The translations under genes and the position numbers were made by a program. 64,000 nt of DNA from Polyangia bacterium. Lineage in GTDB: Bacteria > Myxococcota_A > Polyangia > Nannocystales > Nannocystaceae. The notes beneath the pieces are model-generated. The model saw nothing but the letters and a program-made list of their open reading frames with translations. It did not search any database and was not told the DNA's origin. The stretch covers positions 186,001 through 250,000 of the forward strand of contig JAUHWG010000013.1 in NCBI GenBank assembly GCA_030424595.1. The letters run 5' to 3'. Shown here piece after piece: positions 26,964 to 34,239 of this stretch. Every line of letters starts with the position of its first letter. Positions within the stretch are counted from its first letter, which is position 1.

Positions 26964-27735
26964 CGACCTCCCCTGCGCCGAAGAGATACCGAAGGTAGCG
27001 CTCTCCCGCCTCGGCGCCGAAGATCCGGCTGAGCGCGTCGTGCTCCCGTCGATTGCTGCGCTCCGCGACCTGCCAGGCGAGGCGGCGCCGATAGGCGGCC
27101 AAGGCTCGGTCTGGAGGGAGCACGGGCGCGCTGCGGGTGAGCGCGGCGACGCCGTGCAGGAGCCGTACGGTGGCCTGAAAGACGGGCTCCTCCGCGCCGG
27201 CCTTGGCGGCGACGATCTGCGCCAGCGGCGAGAACACCTCGCGGGCGAAGCTCGGCCAGCGCCGCGGGCTCACCTTCCCGGCGAGCTCCGCCTGGCAAGC
27301 GCGCAGGAGCGGGGCGGCGTGCTCCGCCCACGCGGCCTCGTCGGTCGGCGCCAGGTCGATCGCCGCGAGCGAGAGCTTGCCGCCGAGCGCGATCAGATCG
27401 ACGCCGAGGATCGGCAGCGCGGACGCCTCGGGGAGGCCGATGATCGTCGCCGACGCAGGCCGGCCTGCCCCGTCGACGATCGTCGCGAGCACAAGGCGCT
27501 CAAACCCCGCCCCGCCGTAGGCACGCGTGGTCATCGTCATCGTCGCACCGCGCACCTCCCCGTCCAGGATCCCGAGGCCGTCGGGGACGCTCAGCTCGCG
27601 CATCGCGAGGCCGTCGACGAGGTGCTCATAGGCCGCGCCGATGACCTCGCCCAGCCCCTCGGAGAGCGGCTCTCTAGGGGCAGCAGAGGGGGACGAGGGA
27701 GCCGAGGAGAGAACGGGCTGGGCTTGGGCGCTCAA
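26950..27735 (-). CDS. Ferredoxin-dependent bilin reductase (PcyA/HY2 family)
   Basis: The protein is 261 residues from a TTG start that overlaps the upstream kinase stop (TTGA). The family reduces biliverdin to a phytobilin, using ferredoxin. Family segments seen: 'TRAYGGAGFERLVLATI', 'LPILGVDLIALGGK' with Asp113 at the position of PcyA Asp105, 'AAIDLAP', and near the C-terminus 'SRIFGAEAGERYLRYLFG'. By eye, the positions of PcyA His88 and Glu76 look like Val82 and Thr70, so the products or regiospecificity may differ from cyanobacterial PcyA. The first 20 residues are Ser/Ala/Pro-rich. With haem oxygenase just downstream and ferredoxin at the operon start, a complete haem-to-phytobilin route is encoded. 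Confidence 0.85.
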   Translation of the reverse strand: MSAQAQPVLSSAPSSPSAAPREPLSEGLGEVIGAAYEHLVDGLAMRELSVPDGLGILDGEVRGATMTMTTRAYGGAGFERLVLATIVDGAGRPASATIIGLPEASALPILGVDLIALGGKLSLAAIDLAPTDEAAWAEHAAPLLRACQAELAGKVSPRRWPSFAREVFSPLAQIVAAKAGAEEPVFQATVRLLHGVAALTRSAPVLPPDRALAAYRRRLAWQVAERSNRREHDALSRIFGAEAGERYLRYLFGAGEVDDVA

Positions 27736-29159
27736 GAGTGCTTCTTTCGGTAGAGGCTGGTGAGAGCCGGCTTGCCGTTGTCTCCGTGCACGGCCCGCGT
27801 GACCGCGTCGGTGATCGGGTTCTTGTGCTCTTGGAGCAGCTCTTCGACCGCCTGACTCACCTCGTCCCAGGTCGCGAAGCGGTCGTCAGGGCGCTTGCGC
27901 AGGAGTCGGTCGATCAGCGCAGAGAGCGGCCTCGGGAAGTCGACGCGCCGCTCGTGGACCGGCACAGGCTGGTCGCGGACGTGGGCCCGCATGGTCTCGA
28001 GCACCGTCGAGCGGATGAAGGGCACCTCCCCGGTCGCGATCTCGTAGAGCGTCACCCCGAGCCCGTACATGTCGGCCCGCTGATCGACGTCGGCGGCGGC
28101 GACCACCAGCTCTGGGGCCATGTAGGCCGGGGTCCCGCGGATCGTCCCCATCCCCTCGGGCTGCTCGGAGTCCGCCTCGCTCGCGAGGCCGAACCCAGCG
28201 ACCTTGACCCGCCCAGAGCCGTCGTAGAGGAGGAGGTTCGCCGGTTGCAGATCGCGGTGGATGACCCCCGCCTCCGCCGCCGCCGCGAGGCCTCGGCTCG
28301 CGCAGAGGGCGACCTTCAGGATGAAGGTCGGATCCTCGCAGGGAGCGCGCTCGATGTGCTCGTCGAGCCCGATGGCGAAGATCTGCTCGAGGACGATGTA
28401 GGGCGCTCCGCGGTGCTCGCCGCAGCAGACCAGCTCGACGATGTTCGGATGGCTGAGGCGCGACAGGATCCGCCCCTCGCTGAAGAATCGCTCGCGCTCG
28501 CGGCTCAACACCTCAGACCGGAGGATCTTGATGAGCGTGCTCCGCTTCTCCCGCTCGTCGTAGGCGCGGTACGTGACCGTCGCCCCGCTGGTGCTCAGGA
28601 GCTCGCGGAGCGTGAAGCCGTCGATCTGTTCGCCGACCGAGGGCGCATCGCCGAGCGCGAGCGGATCGATCGCCGGACGCCGACGGGGACCCCGGGTGCT
28701 CCGCGGCCGCATCGGCGGCTTCACCGGGATCGCGACGGAGTCCTCAGTCGTCCCCCACTCCGGCATCGGCCCGAGCGGCTGGCCCGCTCCTGCGACCTCG
28801 CCCTCGACCCCGTCGGCACCGTCACTGCCGGAGAGCGGCTCGGGGACCTCGGGGACCTCGGGGACCTCGAGGACCTGCGCCGACGCAGCAGATACGGGCT
28901 GCGGCGCGACAAAGCCGGCGAAGAGCGGCTCCAACGGCGCCCGCATGTAGCCCTTCGCGATCGCCTGGAGCGTGCGGCCGGCACCGCCGCTCAGGGCACC
29001 TTCGCGGACCAGGAGGTCGAGCGGCAGGAGCGAGGCCTCCCGCGCCCGATCACGGATCGCCTCGAGCGTCCGCGCGTCCAGGTCGCCGGGCGCGACGAGG
29101 CCGCGGTGAAGGAGCTCTAGCTCCGCCCGCTCGGCCGCGGTCTGTCGTTGATCTGCCAT
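27732..29159 (-). CDS. Protein-kinase-like protein with degenerate catalytic motifs
   Basis: The protein is 475 residues. About 175 N-terminal residues form a helical region (1-90) and a Pro/Glu-Val linker; a Ser/Thr kinase fold covers about 178-445. The catalytic motifs are altered. The Gly-rich loop reads 'LLSTSGATVTYRA', without the usual GxGxxG. The catalytic loop is 'HRDLQPANLL', with Gln305 in place of the expected Lys. The DFG motif is 'GFG' (Gly322 in place of the Mg-binding Asp). Lys211 and the APE-like 'YMAPEL' remain. Loss of the DFG Asp usually means a pseudokinase. It starts three bases after the stop of an intact kinase, so it may be its regulator or scaffold. Its own stop overlaps the bilin reductase start. 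Confidence 0.85.
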   Translation of the reverse strand: MADQRQTAAERAELELLHRGLVAPGDLDARTLEAIRDRAREASLLPLDLLVREGALSGGAGRTLQAIAKGYMRAPLEPLFAGFVAPQPVSAASAQVLEVPEVPEVPEPLSGSDGADGVEGEVAGAGQPLGPMPEWGTTEDSVAIPVKPPMRPRSTRGPRRRPAIDPLALGDAPSVGEQIDGFTLRELLSTSGATVTYRAYDEREKRSTLIKILRSEVLSRERERFFSEGRILSRLSHPNIVELVCCGEHRGAPYIVLEQIFAIGLDEHIERAPCEDPTFILKVALCASRGLAAAAEAGVIHRDLQPANLLLYDGSGRVKVAGFGLASEADSEQPEGMGTIRGTPAYMAPELVVAAADVDQRADMYGLGVTLYEIATGEVPFIRSTVLETMRAHVRDQPVPVHERRVDFPRPLSALIDRLLRKRPDDRFATWDEVSQAVEELLQEHKNPITDAVTRAVHGDNGKPALTSLYRKKHS

Positions 29160-29162
29160 CCT

Positions 29163-30695
29163 CTACACGCTCTCCGACAGGCAGATGAGGGAGCCGCTAT
29201 CGGTGAGGACAGCCGCGAGATCAGGGACCAAGCCCTCCAGCGTCGGGTCCGGCGAACCCGGGACGATCGCCACCGTATCAGCGCCCACATCCGCCTCCGC
29301 CAAGACCCGCTGACCGCCCACGCTCAGCCGCAGCAGGTGCGACGTGTTCGCGTCGCCGAACACGCCGAGCAGCGCCCCGTCGACCCTCTCGAGTCGGAAG
29401 AGGGGCCACGGCAGGCGATAGAAGGTCGCGTGGATCCGGTCGCCTTCGACGTAGCAGCTCAGGAGCTCATTGGCGCCAGGCCAGGCGAGGATCGCCTCGG
29501 TCGGCGAGAGCACGGCGCCCTGCGTATGGTCGGCCCCGGCGATCGCCGCGAGGATCCTCGGCGGCAGCTTGGCCCGGGCCTTGGCGGCGCCGAAGGGGAG
29601 ATCGCAGACCACGATCGACGCCCCGTCGCGGGTCCAGACCCTGCTGTGCTCGATCGACGCCGCGAACACCTCGAGAGTGTGATCCGAGATCAGGATCGTC
29701 GACAGCGCGCCGTCCTCGACGGTCACGAGACGACGACCGGCGGCGATGATCGGCGTCGCGTCGCCGTCGACGTTGACAAAGCGAGGGTCGCGGCCCAAGC
29801 GACCGCGGATGCTCACCACCGTCGGCTCTTCCTCCGCCGGATTGCACTTCCTCTCCGACACCCGCACCTTGCCGTCGACGACGAGCGCCCGCCGCCCCCC
29901 GTCGAGCCGGGTCTGCGGCGGCAGGTCGACCGGCCGCGCCTCGAGAGCCCGGAGCACCGACGCCATGTCCGGGAAGCGGCGGCAGGGCTCGGGCTCGATC
30001 ATCCGAGCGATCACCCCGCGGAGGCCTCGATCGTGGCGATGAGCGTGGCGAAAGCAGGAAGGCAGCGCCCCCGCCGGCAGCTCGCCCATCAAGACCTCGA
30101 CGCCGACGAGGCCCAGCGAATACTGATCCGAGCTGGCGTAGGAGGAGCGCATCAGCACCTCCGGGGCCATGTAGAGGCGGGAGCCTGCGATCGACTCCGC
30201 GGCGCTCCCGCGGGGGAGGAAGCGGCCGGCGCCGAAGTCGGTCAGCGCCCAGGGGCCGGCGCCCATCGTCTCCAGGGCGAGGATGTTCTCCGGCTTCACA
30301 TCGCGATGGATGATCTGAAGCCCGTGGGCGTGGACGAGCGCCTCCCCGACCTGGCGCAGGAGCTCGCGGGTCGCCTCCTCGTCGAAGGGATAGCGGCTCA
30401 CGAGCGCCCGCCGCAACGACCCGCCGAGCGCCCTCGCGAAGACGAGCACCTGGAACCCCGACTGCCGATCTTCGCCGGCGTCGAGGCAGGTCGCGATGTG
30501 GGGGTGCTCGAGCCGAGCGGCCAGGCGCAGCTCCTCGACCCAGGTCGCGTGGTTGTCCTCAGCCCCGTCGAAGATCTTGACCGCGACCTCGCGACCGCTG
30601 CGCTCATCGACCGCGGCGAGCACGGTCCCGAGGGCGCCGGTCGCGATCCGGTGCTTGACGCTGTAGCGTCCGAGGAGCTGGGTCGGGATGGGCAT
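29163..30695 (-). CDS. Serine/threonine protein kinase with C-terminal propeller-like region
   Basis: The protein is 510 residues. The kinase domain (about 8-270) has all main motifs: a glycine loop 'IATGALGTVLAA', Lys40 in 'VAVKIF', 'HRDVKPENIL' with Asp132 as the catalytic base, 'TDFGAG' with Asp153, and 'YMAPEV'. It should be active. The C-terminal 230 residues have repeated beta-strand blocks ('RRLVTVEDGALSTILIS', 'GGQRVLAEADVGADTVAIV') that look like a WD/PQQ-type propeller and might sense a ligand or bind a partner. No transmembrane helix is seen. It lies in the bilin operon between a V4R protein and the degenerate kinase, which suggests that bilin state is passed on as phosphorylation. 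This is inference. Confidence 0.88.
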   Translation of the reverse strand: MPIPTQLLGRYSVKHRIATGALGTVLAAVDERSGREVAVKIFDGAEDNHATWVEELRLAARLEHPHIATCLDAGEDRQSGFQVLVFARALGGSLRRALVSRYPFDEEATRELLRQVGEALVHAHGLQIIHRDVKPENILALETMGAGPWALTDFGAGRFLPRGSAAESIAGSRLYMAPEVLMRSSYASSDQYSLGLVGVEVLMGELPAGALPSCFRHAHRHDRGLRGVIARMIEPEPCRRFPDMASVLRALEARPVDLPPQTRLDGGRRALVVDGKVRVSERKCNPAEEEPTVVSIRGRLGRDPRFVNVDGDATPIIAAGRRLVTVEDGALSTILISDHTLEVFAASIEHSRVWTRDGASIVVCDLPFGAAKARAKLPPRILAAIAGADHTQGAVLSPTEAILAWPGANELLSCYVEGDRIHATFYRLPWPLFRLERVDGALLGVFGDANTSHLLRLSVGGQRVLAEADVGADTVAIVPGSPDPTLEGLVPDLAAVLTDSGSLICLSESV

Positions 30696-30700
30696 GACGG

Positions 30701-31333
30701 TCAGCGGGCGAGCGCCTCGACGATCTTGGCGTGGGGCACCTTGTCGGCGATCATCCCCTCGACCCGCTTCGCGGTGTCGAAGGTGGCGATGACGAAGGTC
30801 GTCCCGTCGCGGTCGCCGAGGCGCTTGTCCCCGGTCTGAACGCAGCGCATCTCGCCGTCGCCGAAGTTGGAGAAGAAGCCCTCCAGGATCCCTGTAAACA
30901 TGTCATCACCGACATGTCCGCTGGGACCGATGTCCTGCATCGGCGAGTCCTTGAGGCTGATCGGGATGAAGCCGCTCGCGCCCTGCGTCCAGTCGACGCT
31001 GAGCTCGCCGAGGCCGCAGCCGATCCAGAGATCGCGGAGGAGGGCGTCGAAGTCGCTCATCGATCGATCGCGGATCGAGGTCCCGGCGAACTCCGCGAGC
31101 TCCCCCTCGAAGCGACGGGCGAGGCGAGCCCCGAAGAACTGGCCGCAGCGCCGGAGGATGAAGGGAGCGGCCGAGCCGGCCTCGTCCTCGCACGCGGTGA
31201 CGAAGCCCTGGAGGAAGTCCTCCGAGATCCCCAGCATCCGCGTCCCACCGCGCGAGCGGAGAACTCCCCGGCGCACGTCCAGCTTGAGGAAGCTCTTGCT
31301 GCTGAAGTAGTTGAGATCCCGACGCTTCTTCAT
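30701..31333 (-). CDS. V4R-type domain protein (second of two in the bilin operon)
   Basis: The protein is 210 residues from the ATG at 31333, which overlaps the globin stop as ATGA. The overall pattern fits the V4R (4-vinyl-reductase-like) ligand-binding fold: an N-terminal 'DLNYFSSKSFLKLDVRRGV', a helical 'EDFLQGFVTACEDEAGSAA' segment, an 'FEGELAEFAG...DFDALLRDLWIGCGLGE' middle and a final strand-helix 'GTTFVIATFDTAKRVEGMIAD'. V4R domains bind hydrophobic small molecules and occur in bacteriochlorophyll synthesis factors and regulators. In this operon tetrapyrrole or bilin binding is the natural guess. It is weakly similar to the first V4R protein of the operon, suggesting an ancient duplication. 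Confidence 0.72.
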   Translation of the reverse strand: MKKRRDLNYFSSKSFLKLDVRRGVLRSRGGTRMLGISEDFLQGFVTACEDEAGSAAPFILRRCGQFFGARLARRFEGELAEFAGTSIRDRSMSDFDALLRDLWIGCGLGELSVDWTQGASGFIPISLKDSPMQDIGPSGHVGDDMFTGILEGFFSNFGDGEMRCVQTGDKRLGDRDGTTFVIATFDTAKRVEGMIADKVPHAKIVEALAR

Positions 31334-31824
31334 GACGCGCTCTTCTCCTCTTGCTCGCCGGCGAGGCGCTCCACGCACAGATCGATGAAGGGGCGGAGCA
31401 GCTCAGCGTTGTGCGGCGAGAGCTCTCGACCAGCGTGCTTGCCGAGGGTGCGGTAGGTGTCGCGGACGAAGTCGGGGGCGAAGCCGACCCCGCGGAGGAT
31501 CGTCGCCATCCACGAGAGCAGGCTGTCTTCGAGGTAGTCCAGATCCTGACGCAGCAACGCCTGCCCGCAGTAGCGGAGGACGAGCGTCAGATCGCGATTG
31601 CAGCTCTCTCGCGCCCCCCGCATCCGCTTCTCAAAGTCAGGGTAGGCCTTAAAGACGTCGCCTATCGTCTGGCGGACGATCACCTCTTCCTTCGCCTGGA
31701 GCTCGTCGATCGCGGCGAATCGAGCGTCGAGCCGCGCGCTCCACTCGCGGAACACCGACTGCTCGGCTTTGGTCAGATAGCGGCCCTCGCTGGCCGTCAA
31801 AATGGTCTCAATCTCGCGGTTCAT
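31330..31824 (-). CDS. Phycobiliprotein-like globin (bilin biosynthesis-associated globin)
   Basis: The protein is 164 residues, the length of one phycobiliprotein subunit. The ATG at 31824 has GGAGAA upstream. The pattern is that of allophycocyanin/phycocyanin subunits: 'EGRYLTKAE' near the N-terminus, 'VIVRQTIGDVFKAYP' in the middle, then 'ARESCNRDLTLVLRYCGQAL' and 'LEDSLLSWMATILRGVG'. Cys75-x-Arg77-Asp78 lies where phycobiliproteins carry the bilin-binding Cys84 and the Asp that contacts the bilin, so a covalently attached chromophore is predicted. The host has no recognised photosystem here. Related 'bilin biosynthesis-associated globins' have, to my recollection, been reported in non-photosynthetic bacteria next to PcyA-like reductases. 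Light sensing, redox sensing or bilin carrying are open options. Confidence 0.85.
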   Translation of the reverse strand: MNREIETILTASEGRYLTKAEQSVFREWSARLDARFAAIDELQAKEEVIVRQTIGDVFKAYPDFEKRMRGARESCNRDLTLVLRYCGQALLRQDLDYLEDSLLSWMATILRGVGFAPDFVRDTYRTLGKHAGRELSPHNAELLRPFIDLCVERLAGEQEEKSAS

Positions 31825-31916
31825 CGGTCTGTGTTCTCCGGTTGGAGGGCGCAAGGGGGTGATGACGCTCCAGCGTCTGGCTCATGGAAGTACTGGGGAT
31901 GCCCGACTGGGGACGT

Positions 31917-32645
31917 CTAGTCCCAGACGAAGTCGGCGAAGGCGTCGGCGAGCGCCTGCGGCTCAGCGACGGCCGGTCCGCGCCCGCGAAGGACATCGAG
32001 GCGGGGTTGGGTGAGCGCCAAGAAGAAGCTCTCGACGCGGACCTGGGGCCACGGCGACTCAGACAGTGGGTTCGAGTCCTGCGCGGTGAGACGCGAGAAG
32101 AAGCGTCGGACTGGTGTCACCGCCAACGCCGGCTCGAGCTGGGCGTAGGCGGCCGCGCGCCGTCTCCTTCGGGAGGTCGGGGCCTTCGCCGGACCCGTCG
32201 CCGCGGCGCCGATCTTGGCGACCTCGGGCGCGGCCTCAGCCGTCGCATCGTCCTCCGCCGCTCCGCTCGGGGCCGACGTTCTCTGGGGTTTGGTCGCGGG
32301 CTTCGCCGCAGCCGCAGGAGGGGATGCCGAGGCGGGAGCGTCCGCGATCCCCCGCACCGGGCCGCTCTCGGGGCCCTCGATCTCGACGACGATCTCCGGC
32401 TCATTCTCCACGGGATCCGGGCCGGCGGGGGCCGCCGCCGACGTCGGCGTCGCCTCGTCCCCCGTCGCCTCGGCCGGGGAGGAGCTCTCCCCCTTCTCCG
32501 CCAACGCCGGGATCCGGCTCGCGTCCGCCGACCCGCCACCCAGCGCCGGGGTCTCGGACGCCCCCCCGCTCTCCATCCCCAGCAGGCGACGGAGCGAGAT
32601 CACTAGCTTTCGTAGCACTTCAAGCAGACGCATAGTGGACCTCAT
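31917..32645 (-). CDS. Ala/Pro/Glu-rich protein of unknown function in the bilin operon
   Basis: The protein is 242 residues. The first 23 form an amphipathic basic helix ('MRLLEVLRKLVISLRRLLGM'). Residues 25-165 are low-complexity Ala/Pro/Glu/Ser and probably disordered. An Arg cluster ('SRRRRRAAAYAQ') then leads to a folded-looking C-terminal segment of about 70 residues ('AVTPVRRFFSRLTAQ', 'VESFFLALTQPRLDVLRG', 'LADAFADFVWD'). No family is recognised. It begins six bases after the V4R stop. Its layout, two short binding-type ends joined by a flexible middle, is what a linker or scaffold between the globin and another partner might look like, but there is no visible homology to phycobilisome linkers. 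The 92-base gap to the globin gene is the longest in the operon. Confidence 0.6.
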   Translation of the reverse strand: MRSTMRLLEVLRKLVISLRRLLGMESGGASETPALGGGSADASRIPALAEKGESSSPAEATGDEATPTSAAAPAGPDPVENEPEIVVEIEGPESGPVRGIADAPASASPPAAAAKPATKPQRTSAPSGAAEDDATAEAAPEVAKIGAAATGPAKAPTSRRRRRAAAYAQLEPALAVTPVRRFFSRLTAQDSNPLSESPWPQVRVESFFLALTQPRLDVLRGRGPAVAEPQALADAFADFVWD

Positions 32646-32651
32646 CCCCGC

Positions 32652-33302
32652 TCAGAGGCGAGCGATCACCTCGTTGGCGCGGGCCCCCTCCTGGACCCAG
32701 AACTGCGCCGCGTTGATCCGCTTGGACGAGCCGACGACGAACTTGCAGAAGTCTTCTCCCATCGAGTAGCACTGGATCTCGATCGTCGACAGCTCGCGCT
32801 TGGCCAGGTGGGTGAAGACCGCGGCGAAGAGCCCCGCATAGTAGTGACAGGCGACCTTGCCGATGTTGCCGATGCTCTGGGCGACCGCCGAGTCGAAGAG
32901 GTCGATGTAGATCAGCCCCTCCTTGCGGTGCGAGAGGTCGTAGCGCCAGGCCCCCCAGCCTGAGGCCTGGAAGGGCCACCACCAGGTCTCCAGCATCGAG
33001 CCGAAGTTCGCCTCGTTGATCTTCTTGCCGAATTCCTCGACGTAGCGCTTGGCGAAGGAGCGGATGTCCTTCTTGCCCCACTCAAAGCCGCAGCGGTACA
33101 TGATGTCGCTCGCCGCGTCGCCGAGCTCCTCTTCGAGGGCGACCTGGTAGCCGACGATGAAATCCTCAGAGACCATCATCATCCGCTGACCGAAGACGCT
33201 CTGCAGGTGACCGGGGCCTTCGCGGTGGAGGAAGCGATCCCGTCGGTAGACGTTGTGGAGCGTGTGGGTCTCGCGATCGATCTTTGCTGTGAAGAGATCC
33301 AT
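32652..33302 (-). CDS. V4R-domain protein (first of two in the bilin operon)
   Basis: The protein is 216 residues. It fits the V4R fold: 'MMMVSEDFIVGYQVALEEEL', 'FEWGKKDIRSFAKRYVEEFG', an aromatic 'ETWWWPFQASGWGAWRYDL' stretch, 'CHYYAGLFAAVFTHLAKREL' and a C-terminal 'CYSMGEDFCKFVVGSSKRI', close to the classic V4R ending with paired Cys. The aromatic cluster would suit a flat ring ligand such as a tetrapyrrole. It starts six bases after the ferredoxin stop, so the two are one transcript. Weak similarity to the second V4R protein (30701-31333) suggests the two may form a heterodimer. Binding of bilin or haem is inference. Confidence 0.78.
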   Translation of the reverse strand: MDLFTAKIDRETHTLHNVYRRDRFLHREGPGHLQSVFGQRMMMVSEDFIVGYQVALEEELGDAASDIMYRCGFEWGKKDIRSFAKRYVEEFGKKINEANFGSMLETWWWPFQASGWGAWRYDLSHRKEGLIYIDLFDSAVAQSIGNIGKVACHYYAGLFAAVFTHLAKRELSTIEIQCYSMGEDFCKFVVGSSKRINAAQFWVQEGARANEVIARL

Positions 33303-33308
33303 GACTGT

Positions 33309-33794
33309 CTACTTTCGCAAGGAGAGGGAGCGTGTGCGCATTTCTGCGATCTCATAGTCGACCTGGACCAGCGCGCGGACCCTCGACCGCGTGATGATCT
33401 TGCCGGGCGCGATCAGGGTCTGCCCGTCTACCGGGTGGAGGATCGGCTCCTCCGCGCGACGACCGATCAGCGACTCAAGATCGGAGGTCCCGGTGATGTA
33501 GCGCCCCTGAGGCTGACGGATCTTCACCCCCTCCCCGATCACCTTCGCCTGACAGGCGAGGCGTGAGCTGGAGCGGGCGTCCGAGAGCATCCGCAGCGAG
33601 CGACGCTCCCGGGGGGTTATCGGAGAGAGCATCTCCGCGCCGGCGACGACATAGACGTGGCATGTCGCGCAGAGGCCCTTGCCGCCGCAGGCCATCGTCA
33701 GGGGGGCCTTGTTGTCGACCAACACCTCGAGCAGGCGTTGGTTCGTCCGGACCAGGACAGGATCGACGAGCCCTTCGTACTCTACTTCTTTCAT
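33309..33794 (-). CDS. [2Fe-2S] ferredoxin, first gene of the bilin operon
   Basis: The protein is 161 residues, longer than the usual 100-110 because of a C-terminal tail. The cluster-binding cysteines are C36, C42, C45 and C81 in 'MACGGKGLCATCHVYVV' and 'SRLACQAKV', the C-x5-C-x2-C...C spacing of adrenodoxin-like ferredoxins. The ATG at 33794 has GAGGAG eight bases upstream. Haem oxygenase and bilin reductases both need ferredoxin electrons, so this is the obvious donor for the two enzymes at the far end of the operon. The tail of about 70 residues ('GRYITGTSDLESLIGRRAEE', 'GKIITRSRVRALVQVDYEIA') may dock on a partner. Confidence 0.88.
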   Translation of the reverse strand: MKEVEYEGLVDPVLVRTNQRLLEVLVDNKAPLTMACGGKGLCATCHVYVVAGAEMLSPITPRERRSLRMLSDARSSSRLACQAKVIGEGVKIRQPQGRYITGTSDLESLIGRRAEEPILHPVDGQTLIAPGKIITRSRVRALVQVDYEIAEMRTRSLSLRK

Positions 33795-33820
33795 TGTTCT
33801 AGCTCCTCGACCTCAGGGAC

Positions 33821-33848
33821 AACCTATGGGGACTTTGCGAGATTTCAA
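33821..33848 (-). promoter_or_regulatory. Candidate promoter of the bilin operon
   Basis: On the minus strand TTGAAA (33848-33843) is followed after 16 bases by TAGGTT (33826-33821). Transcription would start near 33814, leaving a 20-base leader that contains the GAGGAG ribosome-binding site at 33808-33803. The -10 match is only partial, so this is a candidate and not a firm assignment. Confidence 0.4.
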
Positions 33849-33902
33849 CCGTGGTTCTCTGGTTTTCTTCTATGGCCACTTCGCGCCGATTTCCCGGGGC
33901 CT

Positions 33903-33928
33903 GATAGGCATGGGCACTTTCGCCTATC
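33903..33928. promoter_or_regulatory. Inverted repeat, possible operator of the bilin operon
   Basis: The exact seven-base half-sites GATAGGC and GCCTATC are separated by 12 bases. They lie about 55 bases upstream of the candidate -35 element, a position suited to an activator. The same half-sites bound a palindrome inside the haem oxygenase gene. Function is inference. Confidence 0.35.
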
Positions 33929-34036
33929 CAGAGTTTGCGGAGACGCGCGTCGACATTGCCCCACCCCTAGCCCACATTTTTCACCCCAGAGACGCTCACG
34001 CAGTCCCCCTCAGCGGGACGTCTGCACTCTCGGTCT

Positions 34037-34063
34037 CGGCTGTCCTCGCAGAGGCGACAGCCG
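34037..34063 (-). terminator. 8-bp hairpin downstream of the TIGR04552-like gene
   Basis: The arms 34037-34044 and 34056-34063 are exact complements with an 11-base loop. It lies about 180 bases past the stop of the minus-strand gene. No T-tract is seen, so it may mark termination, RNA processing or a regulator site. Confidence 0.25.
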
Positions 34064-34239
34064 CACTACGACGACAATCCTATCATGCCGCGGGGCTCGA
34101 TCAGGGAGTTCGTGAGTGTGCATCTCCGAGCCGTATCGGCGTGCACGCGGCCGAGGTCCCCTCGAAACCGTAGAGCTTCGCCACACCGCCCCATCGCGGC
34201 CGTGGCAGAATTCCCCCCAGCGCGAGCCCTCCGCCGCCG

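Larger units (their letters stand above)
33795..34239. other. Intergenic region upstream of the bilin operon
   Basis: These 445 bases carry the candidate promoter, an inverted repeat GATAGGC-N12-GCCTATC (33903-33909 and 33922-33928), and an 8-bp hairpin CGGCTGTC/GACAGCCG (34037-34044 and 34056-34063) downstream of the next gene's stop. No credible gene lies within. It is less GC-rich than neighbouring coding DNA, as expected for a control region. Confidence 0.5.
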
